DNA of 64,000 nucleotides, from positions 67,338-131,337 of the forward strand of contig PANN01000014.1 in NCBI GenBank assembly GCA_002707645.1. The letters run 5' to 3'. Source of the stretch: Fidelibacterota bacterium. GTDB taxonomy: Bacteria; Fidelibacterota; Marinisomatia; SCGC-AAA003-L08; D37C17. Made by a program: the position numbers and the translations under genes. The notes under the pieces were generated by a model. That model saw nothing but the letters and a program-made list of their open reading frames with translations, was not told the origin of the DNA and ran no database searches. This document shows positions 37,317-47,068 of this stretch, piece by piece (positions within the stretch are counted from its first letter, which is position 1; the number at the start of each line of letters is the position of its first letter).

Positions 37317-39098
37317 CTATTTATCAGAATCTTGATCGATAGTAGAATCTTCACTTTGATTTTTTTTGGAATCTTGTTTTTCAACTTTAGATTCATCAAT
37401 AGATAAAACTATTCTTCTATTTTCTATATTAATTTCTTCAATATTCAATGTAAGTAAATCATTCATTTGATAATCAGTAACAGGACCATTAATTTTACTT
37501 GCAGGAATAATGCCTTCAAATTCATTATCAAGTAGTACAACAACACCTTTATCCATGTTAAAAAGGACAGTTCCTTGTACAGAAGTTTTTTCTTTAAAGA
37601 AATTATTAATATTCATCCATGGGTCCTCAATTAATTGTTTAATACCAAGCAATAATTTTCTATCTGAAGCAACTACATCTAAAACTTTAACTTTAACTTC
37701 CTCGTTTTGATTTAAAATTGAACTTGCAGATTTTATTTTTCTAGTCCATGAGATATCTTCATTATTAACAAAACCCTCGATATCATCAGAAATTTGCACA
37801 TAAACTCCTGATGGTATGATTGTAGAAATTTTTCCATCATAGATTTCATCAACTTTAAATTTATTTTCTACTTCATTCCATGGATTTTCAGATAGTTGTT
37901 TAACGCCCAAAGAGATTTTTTTGTTATCTTGGTCGATTGATAGTATAACCGTTTTAACTTTATCTCCTACTTTGTATATATCGGAAGGATGTTTAATGTG
38001 TTTTGTCCAAGAAAATTCAGAAATATGGACGAGGCCTTCTATACCTTCTTCAATTTCAATAAATACTCCATAATTCATAATATTAACAATTTTACCTTCA
38101 ACTTTGTCGTTTTCGGAAAAATTATTTTTTATATTATCCCAAGGGTTTTGAGTTAACTGCTTAGTACCGAGAGATAATCTACTTTTGTCCACATCAATAT
38201 CAATTATTTTTACTTTTATTTTTTCTCCAATACTTAGTCTATCTGATGGGTGATTAATTCTTCCCCAAGTAATGTCTGTTATATGAAGCAATCCATCAAC
38301 TCCACTGCCCAAATCTATAAAAGCTCCAAAGTCAGTTATATTTTTTACAATGCCATCTATTTCCATTCCTTTTTCTATGGAATCAAAAATTTCTTTTTTA
38401 TTAACGTCAGAATGGTCAGACATAATTGCTTTTCTAGATACAACAATATTTTGTCTTAATTCGTTAAATTTGACAATTTTAAATTCAAATTCTTGATTTA
38501 AATAAGAATCAAAGTCAGAAACTGGTTTAACATCAATTTGAGAGCCAGGTAAAAAAGCGTTAATACCGTTTAAATCAACAACCATTCCTCCTTTAATTCT
38601 TTTTACTATAATACCCTTTATTATTGTCTCATCGCTAGCTGCTGTCCTAAGATTCATCCACTTTTTCTCAAATTCAGCTCTTTCTTTAGATAATATTAAT
38701 CTACCATGCCTATCTTCAAAGACAACAAGAAAAACATCTATTTCTTGACCTATAGCAGGTATAACATCAAATTCTGACAAACTTATTGTTCCCTCTGATT
38801 TGAAACCAATATCCACTAATACTTCTTTATTATTTAAAGAAACAACATTTCCTTTAACAAGTTGTTTTTCATTTAATTCAACAATATTCTTGTTATATAT
38901 TTCAGGTTCTTCTATTACATCAGTTGATAAATTGATATTTTTATCAATTTTAGAAATTTCATCTAAATTATAAGATTTTACTTTAAGTATTTTTGAATCT
39001 AAATAATTCTTCATACTTGAATTAACTATAACACTATCTTTTGTGATATTATCATCAGACTTGATAGTTTCAAGGTTATCTGGCTGGTTATTTGTCAT
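37317..39098 (-). CDS. rpsA: 30S ribosomal protein S1 (six S1 domains)
   Basis: 593 residues with six S1 RNA-binding repeats, beginning near VKGNVVSLNNKEVLVDIG and ending with the repeat VQGTVLFNMDKGVVVLLD. The third and fourth carry the strongest consensus (GIVKNITDFGAFIDLGSGVDGLLHI; GKIVNIMNYGVFIEIEEG). Acidic N- and C-terminal tails flank them. S1 binds mRNA leaders and helps initiation, which fits the scarcity of strong ribosome binding sites seen here. It lies directly after cmk, the widely conserved cmk-rpsA order. Confidence 0.94.
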   Translation of the reverse strand: MTNNQPDNLETIKSDDNITKDSVIVNSSMKNYLDSKILKVKSYNLDEISKIDKNINLSTDVIEEPEIYNKNIVELNEKQLVKGNVVSLNNKEVLVDIGFKSEGTISLSEFDVIPAIGQEIDVFLVVFEDRHGRLILSKERAEFEKKWMNLRTAASDETIIKGIIVKRIKGGMVVDLNGINAFLPGSQIDVKPVSDFDSYLNQEFEFKIVKFNELRQNIVVSRKAIMSDHSDVNKKEIFDSIEKGMEIDGIVKNITDFGAFIDLGSGVDGLLHITDITWGRINHPSDRLSIGEKIKVKIIDIDVDKSRLSLGTKQLTQNPWDNIKNNFSENDKVEGKIVNIMNYGVFIEIEEGIEGLVHISEFSWTKHIKHPSDIYKVGDKVKTVILSIDQDNKKISLGVKQLSENPWNEVENKFKVDEIYDGKISTIIPSGVYVQISDDIEGFVNNEDISWTRKIKSASSILNQNEEVKVKVLDVVASDRKLLLGIKQLIEDPWMNINNFFKEKTSVQGTVLFNMDKGVVVLLDNEFEGIIPASKINGPVTDYQMNDLLTLNIEEINIENRRIVLSIDESKVEKQDSKKNQSEDSTIDQDSDK

Positions 39099-39758
39099 TT
39101 ATTTTACATCCTGTTTAATTAATTTATAAATATGGTCTACCTGCAATTCAATAGTCATATTTGTTGTATCAACTTCTATTGAATCACTGGGTTTTAATAA
39201 AGGAGAGTTAGATCTATTAGTATCATTAAAATCTCTAGAAGTTAATGATTCTCTGACATTTTCAATAATCAATGATGGATTATTTTTCTTTTCTTCAATA
39301 AATCTTCTTTTGACCCTTGATTCTAAGTCAGCAATTAAAAAAAATTTAAAATCAGCATCAGGATAAACAACAGACCCAATATCTCTTCCTTCACAAACAA
39401 TATTATTACCTGTACCTATTAATCTTTGCATTGAAACTAATTTTTCTCTAATCATTGCATTATTACTAATAATATGTATCTTTTCATTTATAGCATTAGA
39501 TGAAAGAAAACTACTTACATTTATATCGTTCCAAAAAACTTCATCCAAATTACTTCCTCTTAATTCAAGCTTATTATTATTGAAAAAATTATCAATAGTT
39601 TCTTGATTAGAATCAAATAAATTTTCTTTAATAAAAATATAAGTTACTAATCTATAAAATAAACCTGTATTTAAATGAATATAGGATAGTTTTTTAGCTA
39701 ATAATTTTGCTGTAGTTGACTTGCCAGATGCAGCTGGTCCATCAATAGATATTACCAT
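39099..39758 (-). CDS. cmk: Cytidylate kinase
   Basis: 219 residues. The P-loop is SIDGPAASGKST (residues 3-14), and the nucleotide-binding segments LNTGLFYR, CEGRDIGSVVYPDADFKFFL and SRDFNDTNRSNSPL are those of Cmk. It makes CDP and dCDP from the monophosphates. It is followed without a gap by rpsA, as in many bacteria. Confidence 0.94.
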   Translation of the reverse strand: MVISIDGPAASGKSTTAKLLAKKLSYIHLNTGLFYRLVTYIFIKENLFDSNQETIDNFFNNNKLELRGSNLDEVFWNDINVSSFLSSNAINEKIHIISNNAMIREKLVSMQRLIGTGNNIVCEGRDIGSVVYPDADFKFFLIADLESRVKRRFIEEKKNNPSLIIENVRESLTSRDFNDTNRSNSPLLKPSDSIEVDTTNMTIELQVDHIYKLIKQDVK

Positions 39759-39821
39759 ATTACTAATTTCTCCTTCTTCAAAAAGCTTGATAATATACTA
39801 TATTTATAGAGATATGTAAAA

Positions 39822-40532
39822 TTAATAATTATTTTTTTTTGTTTTTAAAATTTTATTTAAAAATTTTCTACTTAATTTTCTGTACTTTCCTTCTTTTAAA
39901 CCGTTAAGTTTAATCCCTGCAAATTCATATCTATGTAAATTCAAAACTCTTGAATCAAAATATTTAAAAATTCTTTTTATTTCACGATTTTTACCTTCCT
40001 TTAAAATCACGTCCCAAAAATATCCATTATTTATATGTTCCAGAAATCTAATCTCAGCTTTTAATAAATCGTTTTCTAATTTAATTCCTTTTTTAACTTT
40101 AACTATATCTGTATTAGATAGCTTTTTATCTGTAAAAACATAATACTTTTTATCAACATTAAATTTAGGGTGAGATAATTTATAGCTTAAATCACCATCA
40201 TTTGTAACTAATAAAATTCCTGTAGTATCATAATCTAATCTTCCAATAGAAAAAAGATTATTTTTATTTGGTAGTAGGTCATAAATAATTCTTCTATCTA
40301 AATTATCATCTTTTGTACATATATAGCCTCTAGGTTTATTTAATACATAAATAACATCTTCTGATATATTTATTAACTTATTATTAAATTGAACAAAACA
40401 CTCATCACTGATATTTAAAGAAAAATCATTAACAATTTTACCATTAACTTTAATCTTACCAGAAGAAATAAACTCATCACATTTTCTTCTAGAACCTAAA
40501 CCGCATTTTGCTAAATATTTATTAATTCTCAT
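39822..40532 (-). CDS. RluB/RsuA-type rRNA pseudouridine synthase
   Basis: 236 residues. An N-terminal S4 RNA-binding domain (MRINKYLAKCGLGSRRKCDEFISSGKIKVNG) is joined to the catalytic domain, whose active Asp lies in SIGRLDYDTTGILLVTNDGDLSYKLSHP. The KKYYV and EGKNREIKRIF blocks match the RsuA/RluB/E/F family. Which rRNA uridine is modified cannot be decided, so no symbol is given. It overlaps trpS by 4 bases. Confidence 0.9.
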   Translation of the reverse strand: MRINKYLAKCGLGSRRKCDEFISSGKIKVNGKIVNDFSLNISDECFVQFNNKLINISEDVIYVLNKPRGYICTKDDNLDRRIIYDLLPNKNNLFSIGRLDYDTTGILLVTNDGDLSYKLSHPKFNVDKKYYVFTDKKLSNTDIVKVKKGIKLENDLLKAEIRFLEHINNGYFWDVILKEGKNREIKRIFKYFDSRVLNLHRYEFAGIKLNGLKEGKYRKLSRKFLNKILKTKKNNY

Positions 40533-41527
40533 CTAACTCTCGGAACAAATCCTATTTTTCTATAAACCTTTGAAATAGTATTTTGTGACTTTTTATATCC
40601 ATAGTCTGTTCCATCTTTTAATATTTTCAACAAATAATCTTTATTTTTTATAAGATAATCATACTCTAATTTTATTGGAGATAGAGTATCAATAATTAAA
40701 TCTGATAAATCAGATTTAAAATCAGAATACATTTTTCCTTTATATCTATTTTCTATGTAATCAGCTGATTCATTTGATAGAGATTTATATATGTTAATTA
40801 AATTTGATAAACCTGGTTTATCTTTTTGGTTATAAACAACTTTTGAACCAGAATCAGTTACAGATCTATTGATTTTTTTTCTTACAATATTCGGTTCATC
40901 AAGGAGTGAAATTATACTATTTAAATTAACATCAGACTTTGACATTTTATCGGTTGGATTCTGCAAACTCATTATACGAGCGCCATTTTTTGGTATAAAA
41001 GGTTCAGGAATTTTAAAAGTTTCTGAAAATTTATTATTAAATCTTAGTGCAATATCTCTACATAATTCTAAATGTTGTTTTTGATCTGAACCTACAGGCA
41101 CTAAATCTGCTTGATACAATAAAATGTCAGCAGCCATTAATATGGGATATGTAAATAAACCAGCATTTATATTTTTCAAATTCTTTGATTTAGACTTATA
41201 CTGAGTCATTCGTGATAATTCACCTTGATATGTAAAACAACTCAAGACCCACATAAGCTCAGCATGTTGAGGAATATGAGATTGAATGATAATATTACTT
41301 TTATTAGGATCAATTCCACAAGCTATGTACTGAGCAACAAAAGATAAGCATCTGCTCCTTAAATCTGCAGGAAGTTGTTTTGTAGTGATCGAATGCATGT
41401 CAACTACAAGAAAAATACTTTCATAGTCATCTTGCATTTGTTCCCATTGTTTAATAGCTCCTAAATAGTTGCCAATACACAAATTGCCTGATGGTTGTAT
41501 ACCTGATAATATTGTTTTTTTAATCAA
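40529..41527 (-). CDS. trpS: Tryptophanyl-tRNA synthetase
   Basis: 332 residues, class I synthetase. The HIGH-equivalent is PSGNLCIGNYLGAIKQW near residue 12, followed by IVDMHSIT, GQSHIPQH-type segment IIQSHIPQHAELMWVLSCFT, and the KMSKS loop in TDKMSKSDVN. Length and order are normal. It is followed by the pseudouridine synthase gene, with a 4-base overlap, and preceded by the HNH gene at 9 bases. Confidence 0.95.
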   Translation of the reverse strand: MIKKTILSGIQPSGNLCIGNYLGAIKQWEQMQDDYESIFLVVDMHSITTKQLPADLRSRCLSFVAQYIACGIDPNKSNIIIQSHIPQHAELMWVLSCFTYQGELSRMTQYKSKSKNLKNINAGLFTYPILMAADILLYQADLVPVGSDQKQHLELCRDIALRFNNKFSETFKIPEPFIPKNGARIMSLQNPTDKMSKSDVNLNSIISLLDEPNIVRKKINRSVTDSGSKVVYNQKDKPGLSNLINIYKSLSNESADYIENRYKGKMYSDFKSDLSDLIIDTLSPIKLEYDYLIKNKDYLLKILKDGTDYGYKKSQNTISKVYRKIGFVPRVR

Positions 41528-41536
41528 AATAATCTC

Positions 41537-42046
41537 CTAATTATTCATAAATAAATATGGTTTCCAAGATTTATTGTCGTTTCTAACTAATTTCTGCATA
41601 TGGTAAATATGTGATGGTTTTTTTGGTTTAGACAATAATGTCATATTAGTTTGACTTAATAAGCTATTACCTTTTTTTAAATTACAATTTTCGCAAGCTG
41701 AAACTAAGTTAGTCCAGGTATCTTTACCACTTTTGTCTTTTGGTATAATATGATCAATAGTCATGCTTCTGGATCTTTTACCACAGTATTGACACATATT
41801 ATTATCTCTACTAATTATATTACTTCTTGTAAGTGGAATACTTTTTATTTTTATGAACACATATGTTTTCAATTTAATAACACTTGGAAAATTTAGTTTT
41901 AATTTTTCTGACCTTATAAATGAATTAGTTTTTTCAATTAAATCTACCTTGTCTAATAAAATCATTATAATTGCTTTTTTTCCACCAATAATTTGAATGG
42001 GTTCATAACTGTTATTTAAAAGAAGTACTTTTTTATTAATATTCAT
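41537..42046 (-). CDS. HNH-family endonuclease-like protein
   Basis: 169 residues. The N-terminal half (KVLLLNNSYEPIQIIGGKKAIIMILLDKVDLIE) and the C-terminal zinc HNH motif (NMCQYCGKRSRSMTIDHIIPKDKSGKDTWTNLVSACENCNLKKGN) match a widely distributed stand-alone HNH protein of bacteria. The metal-site Cys pairs and the His of DHIIP are present, so it may be an active nuclease. The biological role of this subfamily is not known to me. It sits between NlpC/P60 and trpS. Confidence 0.85.
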   Translation of the reverse strand: MNINKKVLLLNNSYEPIQIIGGKKAIIMILLDKVDLIEKTNSFIRSEKLKLNFPSVIKLKTYVFIKIKSIPLTRSNIISRDNNMCQYCGKRSRSMTIDHIIPKDKSGKDTWTNLVSACENCNLKKGNSLLSQTNMTLLSKPKKPSHIYHMQKLVRNDNKSWKPYLFMNN

Positions 42047-42050
42047 ATTA

Positions 42051-42827
42051 TTATTTCTTAAATCTATATATACTAAATTCTAATTCAGATAAATTACTAC
42101 AGTAAAATTTATTATTCTTATTAATTGAATTTATTTTAACTTCTCCAGAACAGTGAATAAATTCTACTGAATTTATAAATAATCCAACATGAGTAAAAAT
42201 ACTATTTTCTTTGAAATAAATTAAATCACATTTTTTAATTCCTTCAATTGATTTACTTTCAATTAATTTACTTTTTGTTTGGTCTGAACAATCTCTCGGA
42301 AAATTTATTCCTTTTAAACGTATTAGAGATTGTATAAAACCAGAACAATCATAACCAAAAGAAGACTTACCTCCCCATAAATAGGGGATACCTTTCAAAG
42401 TTAAAGCAAAATTTATAAGGTCATCACTATTTAATAAATGTTTTACACTTATTAAATATTTTTTATTTATATGAACTTTACTTAAATCAGGTAACAACAT
42501 ATAAAAATCACCATTATCATTAATTTTTTTAAATGGCATCAAAGATCCAAAACTTAATAGTAGTTCTTTTTTTATAATTGTTTTATTTAAAAAGAACCAA
42601 CCATAATCTTTCTTATAATCAATATTTATATTATTATTTGAAATATATGAGGAGTGTATCCAGCTAACATAATTATCCCACTGTTTAACTTTATACCAAT
42701 TTTTATTTTTTTTAATTATATATAACTTCTCCCAAATTAGAGATTGAGATATTAATTCAGATTTAAAATTAGGTTTAGAATACAAAGGTGCGACAGATGT
42801 TTTAACTATGCAATACTTATCTCTCAT
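42051..42827 (-). CDS. NlpC/P60 cell-wall peptidase with N-terminal SH3 domain
   Basis: 258 residues. A bacterial SH3-like region (VAPLYSKPNFKSELISQSL, about residues 11-65) is followed by a second SH3-like stretch. The C-terminal NlpC/P60 domain has catalytic Cys in LWGGKSSFGYDCSGFIQSL, His in IFTHVGLFI and a third polar residue at FIHCSGE. Such enzymes cut peptide stems of murein, often gamma-D-Glu-diamino acid bonds. No signal peptide is visible at the chosen start, which is unusual for an envelope enzyme. It overlaps tyrS by 4 bases. Confidence 0.87.
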   Translation of the reverse strand: MRDKYCIVKTSVAPLYSKPNFKSELISQSLIWEKLYIIKKNKNWYKVKQWDNYVSWIHSSYISNNNINIDYKKDYGWFFLNKTIIKKELLLSFGSLMPFKKINDNGDFYMLLPDLSKVHINKKYLISVKHLLNSDDLINFALTLKGIPYLWGGKSSFGYDCSGFIQSLIRLKGINFPRDCSDQTKSKLIESKSIEGIKKCDLIYFKENSIFTHVGLFINSVEFIHCSGEVKINSINKNNKFYCSNLSELEFSIYRFKK

Positions 42828-44029
42828 TTTATTTTTATGAATCTTCTTTTACCTACCTTTAAGGTATATTTAGTTGAAACCTCTAAAATCAAGTGAATAT
42901 TTGATACAACCTCATCATTTAACTTAACAGCAGATTGTTTAACTAATCTTTTTCCTTCTCCTTTACTTTGAACAAGATTATTTTCAAATAGAAAATCAAC
43001 AAGCTTAATACTATTTGAAATTGTAACTTCTTTTACATCTTTAGGAATACCCTTGTTAACAATAACATGATCAAAATTTTCTTCAGCTTCAGATGCCACA
43101 TTATTATCATAATAGATAGATACTATTTCTCTACCAAGCTTTCTCTTTAAATCTCTATAATTTATATTATTAGTTTTTAAAGATAACTCATAATCGTTAA
43201 TTTCTTTTAATGGTAAGTTTGATACATACTTAAAATATTTAAATATCAAATTATCAGGAATTGATAAAACTTTACCGTACATATCATTTGGAGAATCATT
43301 AAATGCAATGTAATTATCATATGATTTAGACATTTTCTCAGTTCCATCAGTACCTTCAATAAGAGGCATTGTTAGAGCAACCTGAGGTTCCATATCATAC
43401 TCTTTTTGTAAATCTCTTGCTAGCAATAGGTTGAATTTTTGGTCGGTCCCACCAATTTCTACATCAGATCGTAGATAGACACTATCGTATGCTTGAGCAA
43501 GTGGATACATAAATTCATGCAATGAAATTGGAAGTCCATTTTTGTATCTCTTACTAAAATCATCTCTTTCTAAAAATTGAGCCAAAGTAAACTTTGATGA
43601 TAAAGAAATAATTTTACTAAGATTAATACTATTTAACCATTCAGAGTTATATACAATTTTTGTTTTGGAAATATCTAATATTTTGGACACTTGATTTATA
43701 TAAGTCTTCGAGTTTTTTTTTGTTTCATTAAGATTTATTTGAGGCCTAGTTTTATTTCTTCCAGTAGGATCTCCAATCATAGCAGTAAAATCTCCAATTA
43801 CTAATATTATATTGTGCCCTAAATCTTGAAACTGCTTTAGCTTATTAAGCACAACACTATGACCAATATGTAAATCTGGTCTACTTGGATCACAACCAAG
43901 TTTAATATTTAAAGGAATATTATTATTTCTTGATTTTTCTAATTTAGAAAGCAGTTCCTTCTCCGGAAGGATCTCCTCTGTTCTTGATGATATAATATCA
44001 AACTGGCTCTTCGCAGTTTTAAACTTCAT
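42824..44029 (-). CDS. tyrS: Tyrosyl-tRNA synthetase
   Basis: 401 residues. Class I motifs are GCDPSRPDLHIGHSVVL (HIGH) and GTEKMSKSYDN (KMSKS), with the tyrosine-specific GGTDQKFNLLLARDL between. The C-terminal domain is an S4 module (residues about 340-401, LVQSKGEGKRLVKQSAVKLN). This is the longer bacterial TyrZ-like form. It lies 3 bases after smpB and overlaps the NlpC/P60 gene. Confidence 0.95.
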   Translation of the reverse strand: MKFKTAKSQFDIISSRTEEILPEKELLSKLEKSRNNNIPLNIKLGCDPSRPDLHIGHSVVLNKLKQFQDLGHNIILVIGDFTAMIGDPTGRNKTRPQINLNETKKNSKTYINQVSKILDISKTKIVYNSEWLNSINLSKIISLSSKFTLAQFLERDDFSKRYKNGLPISLHEFMYPLAQAYDSVYLRSDVEIGGTDQKFNLLLARDLQKEYDMEPQVALTMPLIEGTDGTEKMSKSYDNYIAFNDSPNDMYGKVLSIPDNLIFKYFKYVSNLPLKEINDYELSLKTNNINYRDLKRKLGREIVSIYYDNNVASEAEENFDHVIVNKGIPKDVKEVTISNSIKLVDFLFENNLVQSKGEGKRLVKQSAVKLNDEVVSNIHLILEVSTKYTLKVGKRRFIKIK

Positions 44030-44032
44030 AAA

Positions 44033-44476
44033 CTAACTACCTTTCATAGATCTTTTAATTTCTCTATCAATATCTCTTTTCTTAATACTTTCTCTTTTAT
44101 CCCAATTCTTTTTACCTTTTGCTAATGCAATCTGCAGCTTAGCTTTGCCATTTTTAAAATATAATTTTAAAGGAACAATTGCTATACCTTTAGTTGCAAA
44201 CTGTGATTGAATTTTTAATATTTCATATTTATGCATTAATAATTTTTTATCTCGCAAAGGTTCATGGATAGCATATCCAGAATGAGAATATTCACCGATA
44301 TGCATACCTATAACATAAATCTCATTATTTTTAACTGTAACATGAGATTCTGCAATATTAACATTACCTTCTCTAATAGCTTTCACTTCAAAACCTCTTA
44401 ATTGAATACCAGCTTCATACTTAGTTATGAAATGATACAGATAAGAAGATTTTCTATTACTTGAAATTATATTCAC
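44033..44476 (-). CDS. smpB: SsrA-binding protein SmpB
   Basis: 147 residues, the normal size. It binds tmRNA and brings it to stalled ribosomes (trans-translation). Family blocks are visible in order: GIQLRGFEVKAIREGNVNIAESHV, IGMHIGEYSHSG, RDKKLLMHKYEI, IVPLKLYFKNGKAKLQIALAKGKKNWDKRE and the basic tail KKRDIDREIKRSMKGS. It is the first gene after the groL terminator, 35 bases downstream of it. The tmRNA gene itself is not in the window. Confidence 0.95.
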   Translation of the reverse strand: MNIISSNRKSSYLYHFITKYEAGIQLRGFEVKAIREGNVNIAESHVTVKNNEIYVIGMHIGEYSHSGYAIHEPLRDKKLLMHKYEILKIQSQFATKGIAIVPLKLYFKNGKAKLQIALAKGKKNWDKRESIKKRDIDREIKRSMKGS

Positions 44477-44510
44477 GATTAAATTGTTTTATAAATTAAT
44501 ACAATAATAT

Positions 44511-44545
44511 AAAAAAAAAGCAGAACTTAATGTTCTGCTTTTTTT
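44511..44545 (-). terminator. Intrinsic terminator after groL
   Basis: A 7-bp stem (GCAGAAC with GTTCTGC) and a 5-base loop are flanked by nine A on one side and seven T on the other. On the - strand it gives stem plus nine T, 21 bases past the groL stop. It could also work in reverse. Confidence 0.88.
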
Positions 44546-44566
44546 CAAGAAAATGTATAGAGCTAT

Positions 44567-46213
<1,647 letters not shown>

Positions 46214-46241
46214 TTATTCTCCTTTTAATTACGTAATTTTT

Positions 46242-46526
46242 TTATAAAGTTGCTAATATATCACTTTCTCTCATTATCATTAAATCTTCACCTTCAACAC
46301 TAACCTCTGAACCTGAATATTTACCGTACAAAACTTTGTCTCCTTTTTTAAGAGTCATTTTGTTTAATGTACCGTTATCATTCATCTTACCGGGTCCTAC
46401 AGCTAAAATTTCTCCCATTTGAGGCTTTTCTTTTGCAGTATCAGGTAGAATTATACCTGATGCTGTTTTTTCCTCAGCTTCATGTGCTTTAACAACGATT
46501 CTATCGGACAAAGGCTTCAATTTCAT
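46242..46526 (-). CDS. groS: Co-chaperonin GroES
   Basis: 94 residues. The start [35 protein letters not shown] includes the mobile loop that contacts GroEL, and the rest ([31 protein letters not shown]) is standard. An AGGAGATATA binding site precedes the ATG. The 92-base gap upstream has an inverted repeat but no CIRCE element. Confidence 0.97.
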   Translation of the reverse strand: MKLKPLSDRIVVKAHEAEEKTASGIILPDTAKEKPQMGEILAVGPGKMNDNGTLNKMTLKKGDKVLYGKYSGSEVSVEGEDLMIMRESDILATL

Positions 46527-46577
46527 TATATCTCCTAAATTTTAAATTAATTAAAAAAAATTTTATGAACTATCTGT

Positions 46578-46600
46578 TTCAAATTTTATGCCAATTTGAA
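46578..46600 (-). promoter_or_regulatory. Inverted repeat upstream of groS
   Basis: TTCAAATT and AATTTGAA form perfect 8-base arms around a 7-base spacer (TTATGCC), about 50 bases before the groS start. It is not the HrcA operator CIRCE (TTAGCACTC-N9-GAGTGCTAA). It may be an operator for another heat-shock regulator, but chance in AT-rich DNA is possible. Confidence 0.35.
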
Positions 46601-46618
46601 TAGACTGACATAAAGTCA

Positions 46619-47056
46619 TTACTTGCCAGTACTTCCAAATCCTCCATCACCTCTTGAAGAACTTGATAAATTATCATTTATTGAGAATGATATTGGAGCT
46701 GAATCGAATGAAACTAACTGAAATAAACGATCTCCTTTTTTGGCAGTATAAGAGATTTTCTTAATATTATCGCAAGAAGCCATTATTTCACCCCTATATC
46801 CACCATCAATAAGACCAATAGAATTTGACATCCTTAGTGGTGTTTTGCTAATACTTGATCTTGGCATTAAATAATAAGCTTTACCATCAGCAGGTTCACA
46901 AGAAATTCCAAATTTAATTAACTTTGTTTCCATTGGCTTTATTTCTATGTCTTCTATAACATACAAGTCTAACCCAGCATCACCTTTATGAAAATGACCA
47001 TGATTTTCATAAAGAGACCTTGCACCTTCATTTAAAATTTTAATCAATAATTTCAT
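46619..47056 (-). CDS. dut: Deoxyuridine triphosphatase (dUTPase)
   Basis: 145 residues, trimeric dUTPase type. The five motifs are visible: AGLDLYV, PRSSISK, IGLIDGGYRGEI, KGDRLFQLV and the C-terminal RGDGGFGSTGK that closes over the substrate. It hydrolyses dUTP to dUMP and prevents uracil in DNA. It lies 12 bases after ispG. Confidence 0.94.
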   Translation of the reverse strand: MKLLIKILNEGARSLYENHGHFHKGDAGLDLYVIEDIEIKPMETKLIKFGISCEPADGKAYYLMPRSSISKTPLRMSNSIGLIDGGYRGEIMASCDNIKKISYTAKKGDRLFQLVSFDSAPISFSINDNLSSSSRGDGGFGSTGK

Positions 47057-47068
47057 TACTATTCCTTT

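Noticed and set aside
46527-46618. CIRCE operator before groS
   Set aside because: No TTAGCACTC-N9-GAGTGCTAA or close variant is present; only the 8-7-8 repeat.
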